Source of the DNA: Paracoccus sp. MBLB3053
GTDB taxonomy: Bacteria; Pseudomonadota; Alphaproteobacteria; Rhodobacterales; Rhodobacteraceae
DNA: 64,000 nt
Assembly: GCF_031822435.1 (NCBI RefSeq)
Contig: NZ_JAVQLW010000001.1
Coordinates: 1,931,501-1,995,500, forward strand
Reading direction: 5' to 3'
The position numbers and the translations under genes are program-made. Each line of letters starts with the position of its first letter. The first letter of the stretch is position 1. Shown here in pieces: positions 36,618-46,427 of this stretch. The notes beneath the pieces were generated by a model, which saw only the letters and a program-made list of their open reading frames with translations, did no database searches and was not told the DNA's origin.

Positions 36618-37139
36618 ATGTTCGATACCATGACCATCACCAAGGCAGCCGGAGCTTTCATCGGTGCGCTTCTGTTCCTTCTGCTGATGAATTGGGCAGC
36701 ATCGGGCATTTTCCATGTCGGCTCCTCGGGCCATGGCGAGGAGGAGCATGCGCAGGCCTACACGATCCCGGTGGAATCCGCCGGAGACGATGGCGAGGTG
36801 GTGGACGAAGGACCGGATTTCGAAGTGGTCTACGCTTCGGCCGATGCAGCGGCGGGCGAGAAGGTGTTCGGCAAGTGCAAGGCCTGCCACAAGCTTGACG
36901 GCAGCGATGGCGTCGGTCCGCACCTGAACGGCGTCGTCGGTCGGACAGTCGCGAGTGTCGGAGGCTTTTCCTATTCCGACGGGATGCAGGCGCATGGCGG
37001 CGATTGGACACCTGCGGCGCTGCAGGAATTCCTCACGAGCCCGAAATCGGTCGTGAAGGGCACGAAGATGGCCTTCAATGGCCTGCCCAAGATCGAAGAT
37101 CGCGCGAATCTGATCGCCTATCTCGAAAGCCAGCAGTAA
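36618..37139 (+). CDS. cycM: membrane-anchored cytochrome c552 (CycM type)
   Basis: Mono-heme c-type cytochrome that carries electrons from the bc1 complex to cytochrome aa3 oxidase in Paracoccus. The 173-residue protein has an uncleaved N-terminal anchor (residues 8-33), an acidic flexible linker (40-75), the heme site Cys87-x2-Cys90-His91 (CKACH), and the axial Met151 in GTKMAF. Domain order and sequence agree closely with Paracoccus c552, which is the main support for the genus assignment. It is followed by an intrinsic terminator. Confidence 0.95.
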   Translation: MFDTMTITKAAGAFIGALLFLLLMNWAASGIFHVGSSGHGEEEHAQAYTIPVESAGDDGEVVDEGPDFEVVYASADAAAGEKVFGKCKACHKLDGSDGVGPHLNGVVGRTVASVGGFSYSDGMQAHGGDWTPAALQEFLTSPKSVVKGTKMAFNGLPKIEDRANLIAYLESQQ

Positions 37140-37163
37140 GCCTTGTGCGCTTGCCGAATGTCA

Positions 37164-37187
37164 GGGCGTCCCATGGGGCGCCCTTTT
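37164..37187 (+). terminator. intrinsic terminator of cycM
   Basis: GGGCGTC pairs with GGCGCCC across a 6-nt loop (one G-U pair), followed by TTTT, about 25 bases after the cycM stop. Confidence 0.75.
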
Positions 37188-37311
37188 GCATTTGGCATTT
37201 GTGTCGCCGGATCACGCATTTGCATGTTGAACACTGCGGTTCGGCTGCTAGCCTGTTGGCAGGCTGGTCCCTGCCGGACCGGAAGATGGACAAGAGGATC
37301 AGCAAGACCCC

Positions 37312-39207
37312 ATGAAGATGCGAATGTTGCGACATGCCCCGATGGTTGCCCTTCTGGCCTTGCTGCCGGGCTATGCGATCGGACAAGAGCAACCTGCTTC
37401 GACGGCGGTCGAGCCTTCTGCAACCACACCGAAGAAAACGGTCGTCTCGCATGGCATCTCGACTTTCGGGGCGCCGGAACTGCCGGCGGATTACAAGCAT
37501 CTGCCCTATGTGAACCCCGATGCGCCCAAGGGGGGCGAGATTTCGGAATGGGCGCTTGGCGGGTTCGACAGCTACAACCCCTTCACCCATCGGGGCCGCG
37601 CCGGGCCGCTTTCGGTCATCATGCTGGAACGGCTTATGGAGGATTCGCAGGATGAACGCGGTTCGTCCTATTGCCTGATCTGCGAGACGATCGAATATCC
37701 GGAAAGCCGCGACTGGGTCATTTTCCACCTCCGGCCCGAGGCGAAATTTTCTGATGGCACGCCTCTGACGGCGCATGACGTGCTTTTTTCATTCGAGTTG
37801 CTGCGCGACAAAGGGCTGTCTTCTTATCGCACGGGTATTGCCAAGATGGTCGCCAAGGCCGAGGTGATCGACCCCCATACAATCAAGTTCATGTTCCAGA
37901 CCGGTTATCCCCGCCGCGACGTGATCCAGCAGGTGGGTAGCCAGATTGTCTTCTCGCGGGAAGATTTCCGCAAGAACAAGCGCGACATCGAGCAAAGCTC
38001 GGACAAGCCGTTCCTCGGCTCGGGGCCATACATGTTCGATTCGGCCGAGATGGGTCGCTCGATGACGGTGAAGCGCAACCCGGATTACTGGGCCAAGGAT
38101 CTGCCGATCAATGTCGGACGCCACAATTTCGACCGTATCCGACTGGAATATTTCGGCGATTACGACAGCGCCTTCGAAGCATTCAAGGCCGGCGTCTACA
38201 CGTTCCGCAACGAGGTTTCGTCGATCCATTGGGCGACGCGCTACGATTTCCCGTCGCTGAAGGACGGGACCGTGAAACAGGAGGTCCTGCCGCGCGGCGA
38301 TATCGCAAGTGGACAGGCCTGGGTTTTCAACCTTCGCCGATCCAAGTTCCAGGACATCCGTGTGCGCGAGGCCATCGGGCTGGTCTTCAATTTCGAGTGG
38401 TCGAACGAGACGCTTTTCTACGGTCTGAACACGCGGGTGAATTCGTTCTGGGACAATAGCGACCTTGCCGCGACCGGCAAGCCCTCGGAGGCCGAGCTTG
38501 CGCTTCTGAAGCCCCTGGCCAAGGATCTGCCGCCCGGTGTGCTGACCGATGATGCCGTCACGCAACCCGTCGCGGGCAAGACACAGCTTGATCGGGGCAA
38601 CTTGCGCAAGGCCTCGGCGCTTCTTGACGATGCGGGATGGAAGGTCGGCCCGGACGGGCTGCGCCGCAATGCCAAGGGCGAGATCCTGAAGCTTGAAATC
38701 CTCAATGACAATCAAAGCTTCGATCGCATCATCAACCCATACGTCCAGAACCTGCGCGCGCTTGGGATAGATGCGGTCAATGCCCGCGTCGACGATGCCG
38801 AGATGACCAACCGCACCCGCAGCCATGACTTCGACATGGTGACCGACAGCCTTGGCCAAAGCTTCTACATCAGCGGCGGCACCGAGCAGGTTTTCGGCTC
38901 GGAAAATACGGCGGATGTCTTCAACCCGATGGGGCTGGCCAATCCGGCCATCGATGCGCTCATCAAGAAAGGCATCGAAGCCACCTCGCAGGACGAGATG
39001 GATACCACCATCCATGCACTGGACCGCGCATTGCGCGCGCTGCGGTTCTGGGTGCCGCAATGGTACAAGGCCGATTACACGATTGCCTATTACGACATAT
39101 TCGGTCACCCCGAGAACATGCCCGCCTATGCGTTGGGTGAACTTGATTTCTGGTGGTATGACGCGGATAAGGCAGAAAAGCTGAAACAATCCGGCGCACT
39201 GCGCTGA
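37312..39207 (+). CDS. yejA: periplasmic oligopeptide-binding protein, YejA-like
   Basis: A 631-residue family 5 extracellular solute-binding protein with a Sec signal (MVALLALLPGYAIGQ). HGISTFGAPELPADYKHLPYVNPDAPKGG is the YejA-type N-terminus, and the dipeptide/oligopeptide-binding fold continues with FSDGTPLTAHDVLFSFELL and GSGPYMFDSAEMG. It is the first gene of a yejABEF-type operon; 35 bases separate it from the permease. YejABEF imports oligopeptides, including microcin C, and contributes to peptide uptake. The start is taken at the first Met of the frame; MRMLRHAP two codons later is also possible. Confidence 0.9.
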   Translation: MKMRMLRHAPMVALLALLPGYAIGQEQPASTAVEPSATTPKKTVVSHGISTFGAPELPADYKHLPYVNPDAPKGGEISEWALGGFDSYNPFTHRGRAGPLSVIMLERLMEDSQDERGSSYCLICETIEYPESRDWVIFHLRPEAKFSDGTPLTAHDVLFSFELLRDKGLSSYRTGIAKMVAKAEVIDPHTIKFMFQTGYPRRDVIQQVGSQIVFSREDFRKNKRDIEQSSDKPFLGSGPYMFDSAEMGRSMTVKRNPDYWAKDLPINVGRHNFDRIRLEYFGDYDSAFEAFKAGVYTFRNEVSSIHWATRYDFPSLKDGTVKQEVLPRGDIASGQAWVFNLRRSKFQDIRVREAIGLVFNFEWSNETLFYGLNTRVNSFWDNSDLAATGKPSEAELALLKPLAKDLPPGVLTDDAVTQPVAGKTQLDRGNLRKASALLDDAGWKVGPDGLRRNAKGEILKLEILNDNQSFDRIINPYVQNLRALGIDAVNARVDDAEMTNRTRSHDFDMVTDSLGQSFYISGGTEQVFGSENTADVFNPMGLANPAIDALIKKGIEATSQDEMDTTIHALDRALRALRFWVPQWYKADYTIAYYDIFGHPENMPAYALGELDFWWYDADKAEKLKQSGALR

Positions 39208-39242
39208 CCCTGCAGGCCGGGCAAGACTAGAGACGGGGCAGG

Positions 39243-40388
39243 ATGGCAGCCTATATACTGCGGCGATTGCTGCTGATCATTCCAACATTGATCGGCATCA
39301 TGCTGGTCAATTTCACTCTGACGCAATTCGTCCCCGGTGGTCCGATCGAACAGGTCATTGCCCGCGTGCAGGGCGAAGGCGACGCTTTTCGCAACATCGC
39401 CGGGGCTGGCGGTGATACGCAACAAGCCCAGACCAGCGAATATGCCGGCGCGCGAGGCATCCCGCCGGAACTCCTGGATCAGCTCGAAGTCCAGATGGGC
39501 TTCGCGAAAATCGTCTGCGGCCCCGAACATGAGGGCGAGCCCGACCTGAGATCGGACGCGTGCGAAAAGCAAAAGATCGGCGCGGTCGAGCGCTTCATGA
39601 TCATGCTTGGCAATTACCTGCGGTTCGACTTCGGGACGAGCTTTTTCCGCTCGATCTCGGTTGTTGATCTGGTGGTCGAAAAGATGCCGGTCTCGATCAC
39701 GCTGGGTCTGTGGTCGACGCTGATCGCCTATGTGATCTCGATCCCTCTGGGCATCCGCAAGGCGGTCAGGAACGGATCGGCCTTCGATACCTGGACCTCG
39801 GGCATCATCATCATTGGCTACGCCATCCCGGCGTTTCTTTTCGCGGTTCTGCTGATGGTCGTCTTTGCGGGCGGAAGCTACTGGCAGATCTTTCCGTTGC
39901 GTGGGCTGACTTCGGACAATTTCCAGGACCTCAGCTTCTTTGGAAAGATCAAGGACTACCTGTGGCACATCACCTTGCCGGTGATCGCCACAACGATTTC
40001 AAGCTTCGCGACGCTGACGCTTCTGACCAAGAACAGCTTCCTTGACGAGATCAACAAGCAATATGTCATGACCGCCCGCGCCAAGGGCCTGACGGAAGGC
40101 AAGGTGCTTTACGGCCATGTCTTCCGAAACGCGATGCTCATCGTGATCGCGGGCTTTCCGGCAATGTTCCTGGGCGTCTTCTTCGGCTCGTCGATCCTGA
40201 TCGAGACGATCTTCTCGCTCGACGGGCTAGGACGGCTCGGCTTCGAAGCCGCTGTGCAGCGTGACTATCCCGTCATCTTCGGCACGCTCTACGTCTTCGG
40301 GCTGCTGGGCCTGCTGGTGGGCATCCTGTCCGACCTGATGTATGTGTTTGTCGATCCCCGCATCGATTTCGAGCGGAGGGCCGGCTGA
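39243..40388 (+). CDS. yejB: oligopeptide/microcin C ABC importer permease YejB
   Basis: A 381-residue DppB-family permease. The first helix ([34 protein letters not shown]) and the long periplasmic insert after it (residues 40-120) are typical of YejB. The EAA-type loop is [24 protein letters not shown]. It overlaps the next gene by one base (TGATG). Confidence 0.93.
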   Translation: MAAYILRRLLLIIPTLIGIMLVNFTLTQFVPGGPIEQVIARVQGEGDAFRNIAGAGGDTQQAQTSEYAGARGIPPELLDQLEVQMGFAKIVCGPEHEGEPDLRSDACEKQKIGAVERFMIMLGNYLRFDFGTSFFRSISVVDLVVEKMPVSITLGLWSTLIAYVISIPLGIRKAVRNGSAFDTWTSGIIIIGYAIPAFLFAVLLMVVFAGGSYWQIFPLRGLTSDNFQDLSFFGKIKDYLWHITLPVIATTISSFATLTLLTKNSFLDEINKQYVMTARAKGLTEGKVLYGHVFRNAMLIVIAGFPAMFLGVFFGSSILIETIFSLDGLGRLGFEAAVQRDYPVIFGTLYVFGLLGLLVGILSDLMYVFVDPRIDFERRAG

Positions 40389-41494
40389 TGGCGATGACCG
40401 AGCTAAACCGGCGCAGGCTGCGCAATTTCCGTCGAAACAAGCGGGCCTTCTGGTCGCTGATCGTCTTCTCCCTGTTGTTCGTGGCCTCGCTTTTCGCCGA
40501 ATTGATCGCCAATGACCGGCCAATCGTCGTGAACTACAAGGGCAGCTATTATTTCCCGGTCTATCGCTTTTACCCCGAAACGACCTTCGGCGGCGATTTC
40601 GGAACCGAGGCGATCTATACCGATCCGGGGGTGCAATGCCTGATCCGGACCGGTGGTCGCGAGGAATGTTGGGACGATCCCGAAGCCGTCGAGAAGGAAG
40701 CCGCCGATACCGGCACCGTCTCGGGCGAGGCAGTCGAGAGGGGCTGGATGATCTGGCCGCCGATCCCGTATCACTACCGCACGATCAACAATGTCGGCAC
40801 AGCGCCGAGCGCGCCGGACAGCCAGCATCTCCTGGGCACGGACGACACGTCGCGGGACGTTTTGGCGCGGGTCATCTACGGGTTCCGCCTGTCGATCCTG
40901 TTCACGCTGATTGTCACCATCGTCGGATCGTTGATCGGGATCTCGGCCGGAGCGATTCAGGGCTATTTCGGCGGGCGCACCGATCTGGTGTTTCAGAGAT
41001 TGCTTGAGATATGGGGTTCAACCCCTTCTCTTTACGTGATTATCATTCTGTTTGCGATATTGGGGCGAAGTTTCTGGCTGCTTGTCTTCGTCTCGATCCT
41101 GTTCGGCTGGCCGGCGCTGGTCGGCGTGGTTCGGGCCGAATTCCTGCGGGCACGGAACTTTGAATATGTCCGCGCTGCCCGCGCGCTTGGGGTAAGCGAT
41201 CGCAAGATCATGTTCCGCCATATTCTGCCCAACGCGATGGTGGCGACGCTGACCATGCTGCCCTTTGTGGTGACGGGCACCATCTCGTCGCTCGCCGCGC
41301 TGGATTACCTGGGCTACGGCCTTCCAAGCTCGGCGCCTTCGCTGGGCGAGCTTGCCTTGCAGGCCAAGCAGAACCTGCAGGCGCCCTGGCTTGGCTTCAC
41401 GGCCTTCTTTTCCTTCGCCATCATGCTGTCGCTACTGGTCTTCATCTTCGAGGGCATCCGCGACGCCTTCGACCCAAGAAAGACCTTCAGATGA
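40388..41494 (+). CDS. yejE: oligopeptide/microcin C ABC importer permease YejE
   Basis: A 368-residue DppC-family permease with the YejE-type N-terminus (RRRLRNFRRNKRAFWSLIVFSLLFVASLFAELIANDRPI), a periplasmic insert with LLGTDDTSRDVLARVIYGFR and the EAA loop VRAARALGVSDRKIMFRHILPNAM. The stop overlaps the start of the ATPase gene (ATGA). Confidence 0.93.
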   Translation: MAMTELNRRRLRNFRRNKRAFWSLIVFSLLFVASLFAELIANDRPIVVNYKGSYYFPVYRFYPETTFGGDFGTEAIYTDPGVQCLIRTGGREECWDDPEAVEKEAADTGTVSGEAVERGWMIWPPIPYHYRTINNVGTAPSAPDSQHLLGTDDTSRDVLARVIYGFRLSILFTLIVTIVGSLIGISAGAIQGYFGGRTDLVFQRLLEIWGSTPSLYVIIILFAILGRSFWLLVFVSILFGWPALVGVVRAEFLRARNFEYVRAARALGVSDRKIMFRHILPNAMVATLTMLPFVVTGTISSLAALDYLGYGLPSSAPSLGELALQAKQNLQAPWLGFTAFFSFAIMLSLLVFIFEGIRDAFDPRKTFR

Positions 41495-43086
41495 CGCAGG
41501 TTCTTGAAGTCAACGACCTGCGGATCGGTTTCCGGCAGGACGGCAAGCTTGTGCCTGCGGTCAAGGGGGTCAGCTTCGCCATCGGCAAGGGCGAGACGGT
41601 CGCGCTTGTGGGTGAATCGGGTTCGGGGAAGTCGGTCACGGCGCTTTCGACGGTGGGACTTCTCGGCGACAGTGCCCAGCTTTCCGGGTCTGTCCGCTAT
41701 GCCGGGCAGGAGCTGGTCGGCGCGACCGAGGCCCTTCTGCGCCAGGTGCGGGGGAACGACATCAGCTTCATCTTCCAGGAGCCGATGACCTCGCTCAATC
41801 CGTTGCATACGCTCGAACGCCAGCTTGCGGAAAGCCTTGCACTGCATCAGGGACTGCGGGGGGACACGGCGCGGCCAAGGGTGATCGAGTTGCTGACCCG
41901 CGTTGGCATTCGCGATCCCGAGACACGGCTTGCCGATTACCCCCACCAGCTATCCGGGGGGCAGCGCCAGCGGGTGATGATCGCCATGGCCCTGGCCAAC
42001 CGCCCCGAACTTCTGATCGCGGACGAACCCACCACGGCGCTGGATGTCACGATCCAGGCGCAGATCATGGAGCTGTTGGCCGAGCTGAAGGCCGCCGAGG
42101 GGCTTTCCATGCTGTTCATTAGCCATGATCTGGGCCTTGTGCGCCGCATTGCCGACCGTGTCTGCGTGATGAAGGGTGGCGAGATCGTCGAGCAGGGGCC
42201 TGTTGAAGAGATCTTTGCCAATCCACAGCATGAATATACCCGCATGCTGCTTGCGGCCGAACCGAAGGGCCAGGCTGATCCGGTTCCGCCCAATTCGCCC
42301 GAGGTTGTCTCGACGCATGATCTGAAGGTCTGGTTTCCGATCCAGCGCGGCTTCCTGCGCCGGACCGTTGGGCATGTGAAGGCGGTAAACGGCGCGACAC
42401 TGGCGGTCCGCGCGGGTGAAACGCTGGGCATCGTCGGGGAATCCGGTTCCGGCAAGACCACGCTTGCGCTCGCGATCATGCGGCTCATCGAAAGCGACGG
42501 GACGATCGTCTATTCGGGGCGCGACATCTCGAAATTGGCCGGACGGGCATTGCGAGAGTTGCGGCGCGACATGCAGATCGTCTTTCAGGACCCGTTCGGC
42601 AGCCTTTCCCCGCGCATGACGGTCGAGCAGATCATCGCAGAGGGGCTTGGCGTCCATGGTGTCGAGAAAGGCCGAGACCGGCGCGAGATGGTCGACCAGA
42701 TCATGCGCGAGGTGGGGCTCGATCCCGCCACGATGCACCGCTACCCGCATGAGTTCTCGGGCGGGCAACGGCAACGCATCGCCATTGCGCGGGCGATGAT
42801 CCTCAATCCCAAGCTTGTCGTTCTGGATGAGCCGACCAGCGCACTGGACATGACGGTTCAGGTGCAGATCGTCGAGCTGTTGCGCCGACTTCAGCGCAAG
42901 CACGGGCTCGCATTCCTGTTCATCAGCCACGACCTTCGGGTGGTCCGGGCCATGTCCCACCAGATCATGGTGATGCGCGCGGGCGAGGTGGTCGAACAGG
43001 GAACGACCGAGGAGGTCTTCGAGCAGGCCAAAAGCGACTATACTCGCAGCCTGATCGAGGCGGCCTTCCTGGGCAAGAGCAGATGA
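41491..43086 (+). CDS. yejF: tandem ABC ATPase YejF of the oligopeptide importer
   Basis: A 531-residue ATPase with two complete nucleotide-binding domains. Domain 1 has [28 protein letters not shown] and [12 protein letters not shown]. Domain 2 has [28 protein letters not shown] and [12 protein letters not shown]. This fused arrangement is the norm for YejF. Its stop overlaps the start of a glycosyltransferase gene (ATGA), which is not a standard component. Confidence 0.95.
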   Translation: MTQVLEVNDLRIGFRQDGKLVPAVKGVSFAIGKGETVALVGESGSGKSVTALSTVGLLGDSAQLSGSVRYAGQELVGATEALLRQVRGNDISFIFQEPMTSLNPLHTLERQLAESLALHQGLRGDTARPRVIELLTRVGIRDPETRLADYPHQLSGGQRQRVMIAMALANRPELLIADEPTTALDVTIQAQIMELLAELKAAEGLSMLFISHDLGLVRRIADRVCVMKGGEIVEQGPVEEIFANPQHEYTRMLLAAEPKGQADPVPPNSPEVVSTHDLKVWFPIQRGFLRRTVGHVKAVNGATLAVRAGETLGIVGESGSGKTTLALAIMRLIESDGTIVYSGRDISKLAGRALRELRRDMQIVFQDPFGSLSPRMTVEQIIAEGLGVHGVEKGRDRREMVDQIMREVGLDPATMHRYPHEFSGGQRQRIAIARAMILNPKLVVLDEPTSALDMTVQVQIVELLRRLQRKHGLAFLFISHDLRVVRAMSHQIMVMRAGEVVEQGTTEEVFEQAKSDYTRSLIEAAFLGKSR

Positions 43087-44300
43087 AGATCCTTCTCGTG
43101 CACCAGAATTTCCCGGGCCAGTTCCTGCATCTGGCACCGGCTCTGGCGGCACGGGGTCACGAGGTCTTGGCGCTGACCGATGAGTCCAACAAGCGGCCTT
43201 CCCCGGTCAGGGTTCTCCGCTACAAGGCGCCGCCGAAGGAAAATCCTGTTCGAGGCTTCGCGCGCACCTATGCCGAATATACCGAACGTGGCTGGCTGGC
43301 CGCGCGCGGCTGTCGCGCCCTGCGCGATCGTCATGGATACCACCCCGATCTGATCCTGGGTCATTCCGGATGGGGTGAGACCCTGTTTCTGCGTGAGATC
43401 TGGCCCGAGGCAAGGCTGCTCGTCTATGCCGAGCTGCTTTACCGGACCCGGGGACACGATGTCGGCTTCGACCCCGAGGTGACACCCGACAGCGACGAAG
43501 GGCGGGCGATGACGCTTGCCCGTTCCGCGCATCTGATCCAGGGCCTGGTTCAGGCCGATGCGGGGCTGGCTCCGACGCGATATCAGGCCGATTCCTTTCC
43601 ACCCGAGCTGCGACAGAAGCTGGCGGTCATTCACGACGGCATCGACACCCAGAAGGTCAGCCCTGATCCCGAGGCAAGGTTTGATCTGCCCGATGGCAGG
43701 ACCCTGAACGCCAGGGACGAGGTGCTCAGCTATGTCTCGCGCTCGCTTGAGCCCTATCGCGGGTTCCATCGCTTCATGCGGGCTCTGCCCAAGGTGATGC
43801 GCGCCCGCCCTCAGGCCCAGGTCGTTCTGGTCGGCAGCGATGGGGTCAGCTACGGCACGAAACCTCGCGATGCGGAAAGCTGGAAGGCAAGAATGCTGGC
43901 CGAACTCGACGGCCAGATCGACCTGTCGCGCATCCATTTCATGGGTCGTGTTCCTTATGCGCAATATCTGGCCTTGTTGCGGATAGCGCGGGTCCACTGT
44001 TACCTGACCTACCCCTTCGTTCTAAGCTGGTCGCTGACCGAAGCGATGTCGGCGGGTTGCTATATCGTCGCCTCAGACACCGAGCCGGTTCGTGAGCTGG
44101 TGACGGATGGGGAAAATGGCCGCCTCGTCGATTTCTTCGATCAGAGCGGGCTTGAGGCCGCCCTGATCAAGGGGCTTGCAGGCGACCCGGAGGCGGATCG
44201 TCTGCGCATGGCGGCACGCAGAACGATCGTCGAAGGCTATGACCAGAAGTCGATATGCCTTCCACGCCTGATCGAGTGGGTCGAGGGCTTTGGCGGCTAA
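43083..44300 (+). CDS. glycosyltransferase family 4-type protein
   Basis: A 405-residue GT-B fold glycosyltransferase. The N-terminal domain has [28 protein letters not shown] and the C-terminal donor domain has RSLEPYRGFHRFMRALP, HFMGRVPYAQYLALL and the E-x7-E region SLTEAMSAGCYIVASDTEPVREL. It is cytoplasmic or peripheral to the inner membrane and uses a nucleotide sugar; acceptor and sugar are unknown. It is translationally coupled to yejF. Its stop overlaps the stop of the convergent gene by 3 bases. Confidence 0.88.
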   Translation: MKILLVHQNFPGQFLHLAPALAARGHEVLALTDESNKRPSPVRVLRYKAPPKENPVRGFARTYAEYTERGWLAARGCRALRDRHGYHPDLILGHSGWGETLFLREIWPEARLLVYAELLYRTRGHDVGFDPEVTPDSDEGRAMTLARSAHLIQGLVQADAGLAPTRYQADSFPPELRQKLAVIHDGIDTQKVSPDPEARFDLPDGRTLNARDEVLSYVSRSLEPYRGFHRFMRALPKVMRARPQAQVVLVGSDGVSYGTKPRDAESWKARMLAELDGQIDLSRIHFMGRVPYAQYLALLRIARVHCYLTYPFVLSWSLTEAMSAGCYIVASDTEPVRELVTDGENGRLVDFFDQSGLEAALIKGLAGDPEADRLRMAARRTIVEGYDQKSICLPRLIEWVEGFGG

Positions 44301-44761
44301 AGTTCGATCTCGGGTGCGCCGGAAGAATCGGGCATGGGCTCCGGCGCATCGGGTGACGGCGCGGATTCTGAACCTGGTGGCGTTTCGGGCGCGAGAAAGT
44401 CGCGCAGGGTGTCGCCGATCTTGGGTGGCGGCGGCGCATCCGCACGGCGGCGAATAAGGATGTCGCCATTTTCCAACCGCTCGGGCGCCTGGTAATTGCC
44501 CACATCGTCCATGAGGCTTCCGAGATCGTCCAGAACCGGGCTGAAGCTGTTCATCGTATCGTTCAGATCCCGGCCCAACTGATCCAGATGCGGCTGGACC
44601 TCGTTCAGCAGTTTCTCCATGAACCCCTGGATTCCGTTTTCGATATCGCTTTCGAGCCCGCCTTCGCGATCATCGGCGGGCGGAGGTTCATAGGGCGTCT
44701 GGGCCAGAGCCGGGCCAGATGCCATGACCGTGGAAAGGAAAAATGCGGCAAGCCTCTGCAT
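44297..44761 (-). CDS. exported acidic protein of unknown function
   Basis: A 154-residue protein with a Sec signal (LAAFFLSTVMASGPALA), a helical amphipathic middle (GIQGFMEKLLNEVQPHLDQLGRDLNDTMNSF) and a Pro/Glu/Ser-rich tail. Similar short periplasmic proteins occur next to djlA-like genes in related genomes and are often mislabelled as ATPases; no P-loop is present here. It overlaps the convergent glycosyltransferase at the stops. Function unknown. Confidence 0.75.
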   Translation of the reverse strand: MQRLAAFFLSTVMASGPALAQTPYEPPPADDREGGLESDIENGIQGFMEKLLNEVQPHLDQLGRDLNDTMNSFSPVLDDLGSLMDDVGNYQAPERLENGDILIRRRADAPPPPKIGDTLRDFLAPETPPGSESAPSPDAPEPMPDSSGAPEIEL

Positions 44762-44815
44762 CGGTCTTCTCCTTGTCAGAATGAAACGGCGGCAGAAATG
44801 CCGCAGTTCTCCCAG

Positions 44816-45541
44816 TCAGGCAGGCCGGGGGCGATGCATCTCTCGAAACGCGTCCCAGGCGGCATTCAGCGCCCGGGTCCGGGCTTCGGCAAGGCGGATC
44901 GCTTCGGGGGGAAGGCCGCGCGCAACGGCGCGGTCGGGATGGGATTCGCGCACCAGTTCGCGCCAGCGCCTGCGCGCCTCGGGCAGAGGCGTTTCGGGCG
45001 GGATGCCCAGCACTTCGCAGGAAGAACAGCCCATCTTCTGGTCGTGCCGGACGCGGATCGCGGCGACATCGGCCTGAGTCAGACCGAAGATCCGGGCCAC
45101 TTCGTCGATGAAGACAATCTCGGCCTCATGCAACTCGCTATCTGCGACGGCGATGATGAAAAGCCCCTCGATCACGTCGGAGAGGACCGGGTCACCGGGT
45201 GGGAACATTGCCGCGATGCGCTTGGCCCATGCGTCGAAACCCGCCACGTCCTGCCGCGCCAGGTCGAAGACGCGGGCTGCGTTCTTTTCCTCGGCACGGG
45301 GAATGATGAAGAGGCGGCGGAAGGCCGCGACCTCGGACCGCTCGACTGCGCCGTCGGCCTTGGCCAGCTTGGCCCCCAGCGCGATGATCGCGATGGTGAA
45401 GGCCACGGATCTTTCGGGCGGGGTCGCAGCGCGCCGCGCGCCGACGATCGCGGCAAGGCGATCGGCAATCCGCTGCCAGAAGCTGCGCGGCTTCGGCAGT
45501 TCGGGGCATTGCCTGTGGGGGTCCTTCAATGCGGCGTCCAT
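44816..45541 (-). CDS. TerB-DnaJ domain co-chaperone, DjlA-like
   Basis: A 241-residue protein with a TerB-like helical domain (SVAFTIAIIALGAKLAKADGAVERSEVAAFRRLF, residues about 45-150) and a C-terminal J domain with the HPD motif (RESHPDRAV). DjlA proteins stimulate DnaK. Unlike enterobacterial DjlA, no N-terminal membrane helix is evident, so this is a soluble form. It is 54 bases upstream of the exported acidic protein and probably shares its transcript. Confidence 0.88.
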   Translation of the reverse strand: MDAALKDPHRQCPELPKPRSFWQRIADRLAAIVGARRAATPPERSVAFTIAIIALGAKLAKADGAVERSEVAAFRRLFIIPRAEEKNAARVFDLARQDVAGFDAWAKRIAAMFPPGDPVLSDVIEGLFIIAVADSELHEAEIVFIDEVARIFGLTQADVAAIRVRHDQKMGCSSCEVLGIPPETPLPEARRRWRELVRESHPDRAVARGLPPEAIRLAEARTRALNAAWDAFREMHRPRPA

Positions 45542-45585
45542 GGCTCCAGCCTAGGCGGGGTCAAGGGTCAAGTCCACTGACAATA

Positions 45586-45601
45586 CCGCCAGTTGTGGCG
45601 G
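45586..45601 (-). terminator. possible weak terminator of the sulfate importer operon
   Basis: On the minus strand CCGCC / GGCGG pair across a 6-nt loop just after the cysW stop, followed by TATTGT. The stem is only 5 bp, so efficiency is doubtful. Confidence 0.35.
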
Positions 45602-45602
45602 A

Positions 45603-46427
45603 TCACCTGCGGCTTTCGAGCGCGGCCTTGACGACCAGAACAACCATCGCGATGACGGTCAAGGTCGAGGCTGCCGCGAAGGCGCCGGTGGTATTCAAGT
45701 CATTGAACATCAGTTCGATCTGTAGCGGAAGCGTGTTGGTCTGCCCCCTGATCGAACCCGAAACGACCGAGACGCCGCCGAATTCGCCGACCGCTCGGGC
45801 CGTGCAAAGCACAGCTCCGTAAAGCAGCGCCCAGCGGATATTGGGAAGCGTGACGCGGGAGAAGACCTGCCATCCGCGGGCGCCAAGGGTCACTGCAGCC
45901 TCTTCCTGTTCCGAGCCCTGAGCCTGCATCAGCGGCAGAACTTCGCGCGCGACGAAGGGGGCTGTCACGAACATCGTCACCAGCAGGATGCCGGGAAGGG
46001 CGAACATGACCTTCAGGTCATGGGCCGCAAGCCAGGGGCCCAGCAGGCCCTGACGGCCGTAAAGCAGCAGGTAGCAGATGCCCGCGATGATCGGAGAGAT
46101 CGAGAAGGGGATCTCGATCATGGTCATCAGAAGCTTACGCCCCGGAAAGCGGAAACGCGCGATGGCCCAGGCCGCCGCAATGCCGAAGGCGATGTTTATC
46201 GGCACGACGATGACGGCAACCAGGGCCGTCAGCGCGATGGCATGAAGGGTCAACGGATCGGTGATATTGCCGATATAGGTCGCCCAGCCTTCCGCGAAGG
46301 CGCGCCAGAAGATGAAGACAAGAGGTGCCACGACGAAGATCGCGGTCAGGACGAAGGCCAGCGCGATCAGCATCCGCGGCACCGCCCGGCCCTGGCCCGG
46401 AGCTTCGGTCAGTGCAGTGACGTTCAT
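45603..46427 (-). CDS. cysW: sulfate/thiosulfate ABC importer permease CysW
   Basis: A 274-residue permease with CysW features: WRAFAEGWATYIGNITDPLTLHAIALT, LMTMIEIPFSISPIIAGICYLLLYG, and the EAA loop EEAAVTLGARGWQVFSRVTLPNI. It forms the channel with CysT. The start overlaps the stop of cysT by 4 bases. It is the last gene of the operon. Confidence 0.93.
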   Translation of the reverse strand: MNVTALTEAPGQGRAVPRMLIALAFVLTAIFVVAPLVFIFWRAFAEGWATYIGNITDPLTLHAIALTALVAVIVVPINIAFGIAAAWAIARFRFPGRKLLMTMIEIPFSISPIIAGICYLLLYGRQGLLGPWLAAHDLKVMFALPGILLVTMFVTAPFVAREVLPLMQAQGSEQEEAAVTLGARGWQVFSRVTLPNIRWALLYGAVLCTARAVGEFGGVSVVSGSIRGQTNTLPLQIELMFNDLNTTGAFAAASTLTVIAMVVLVVKAALESRR

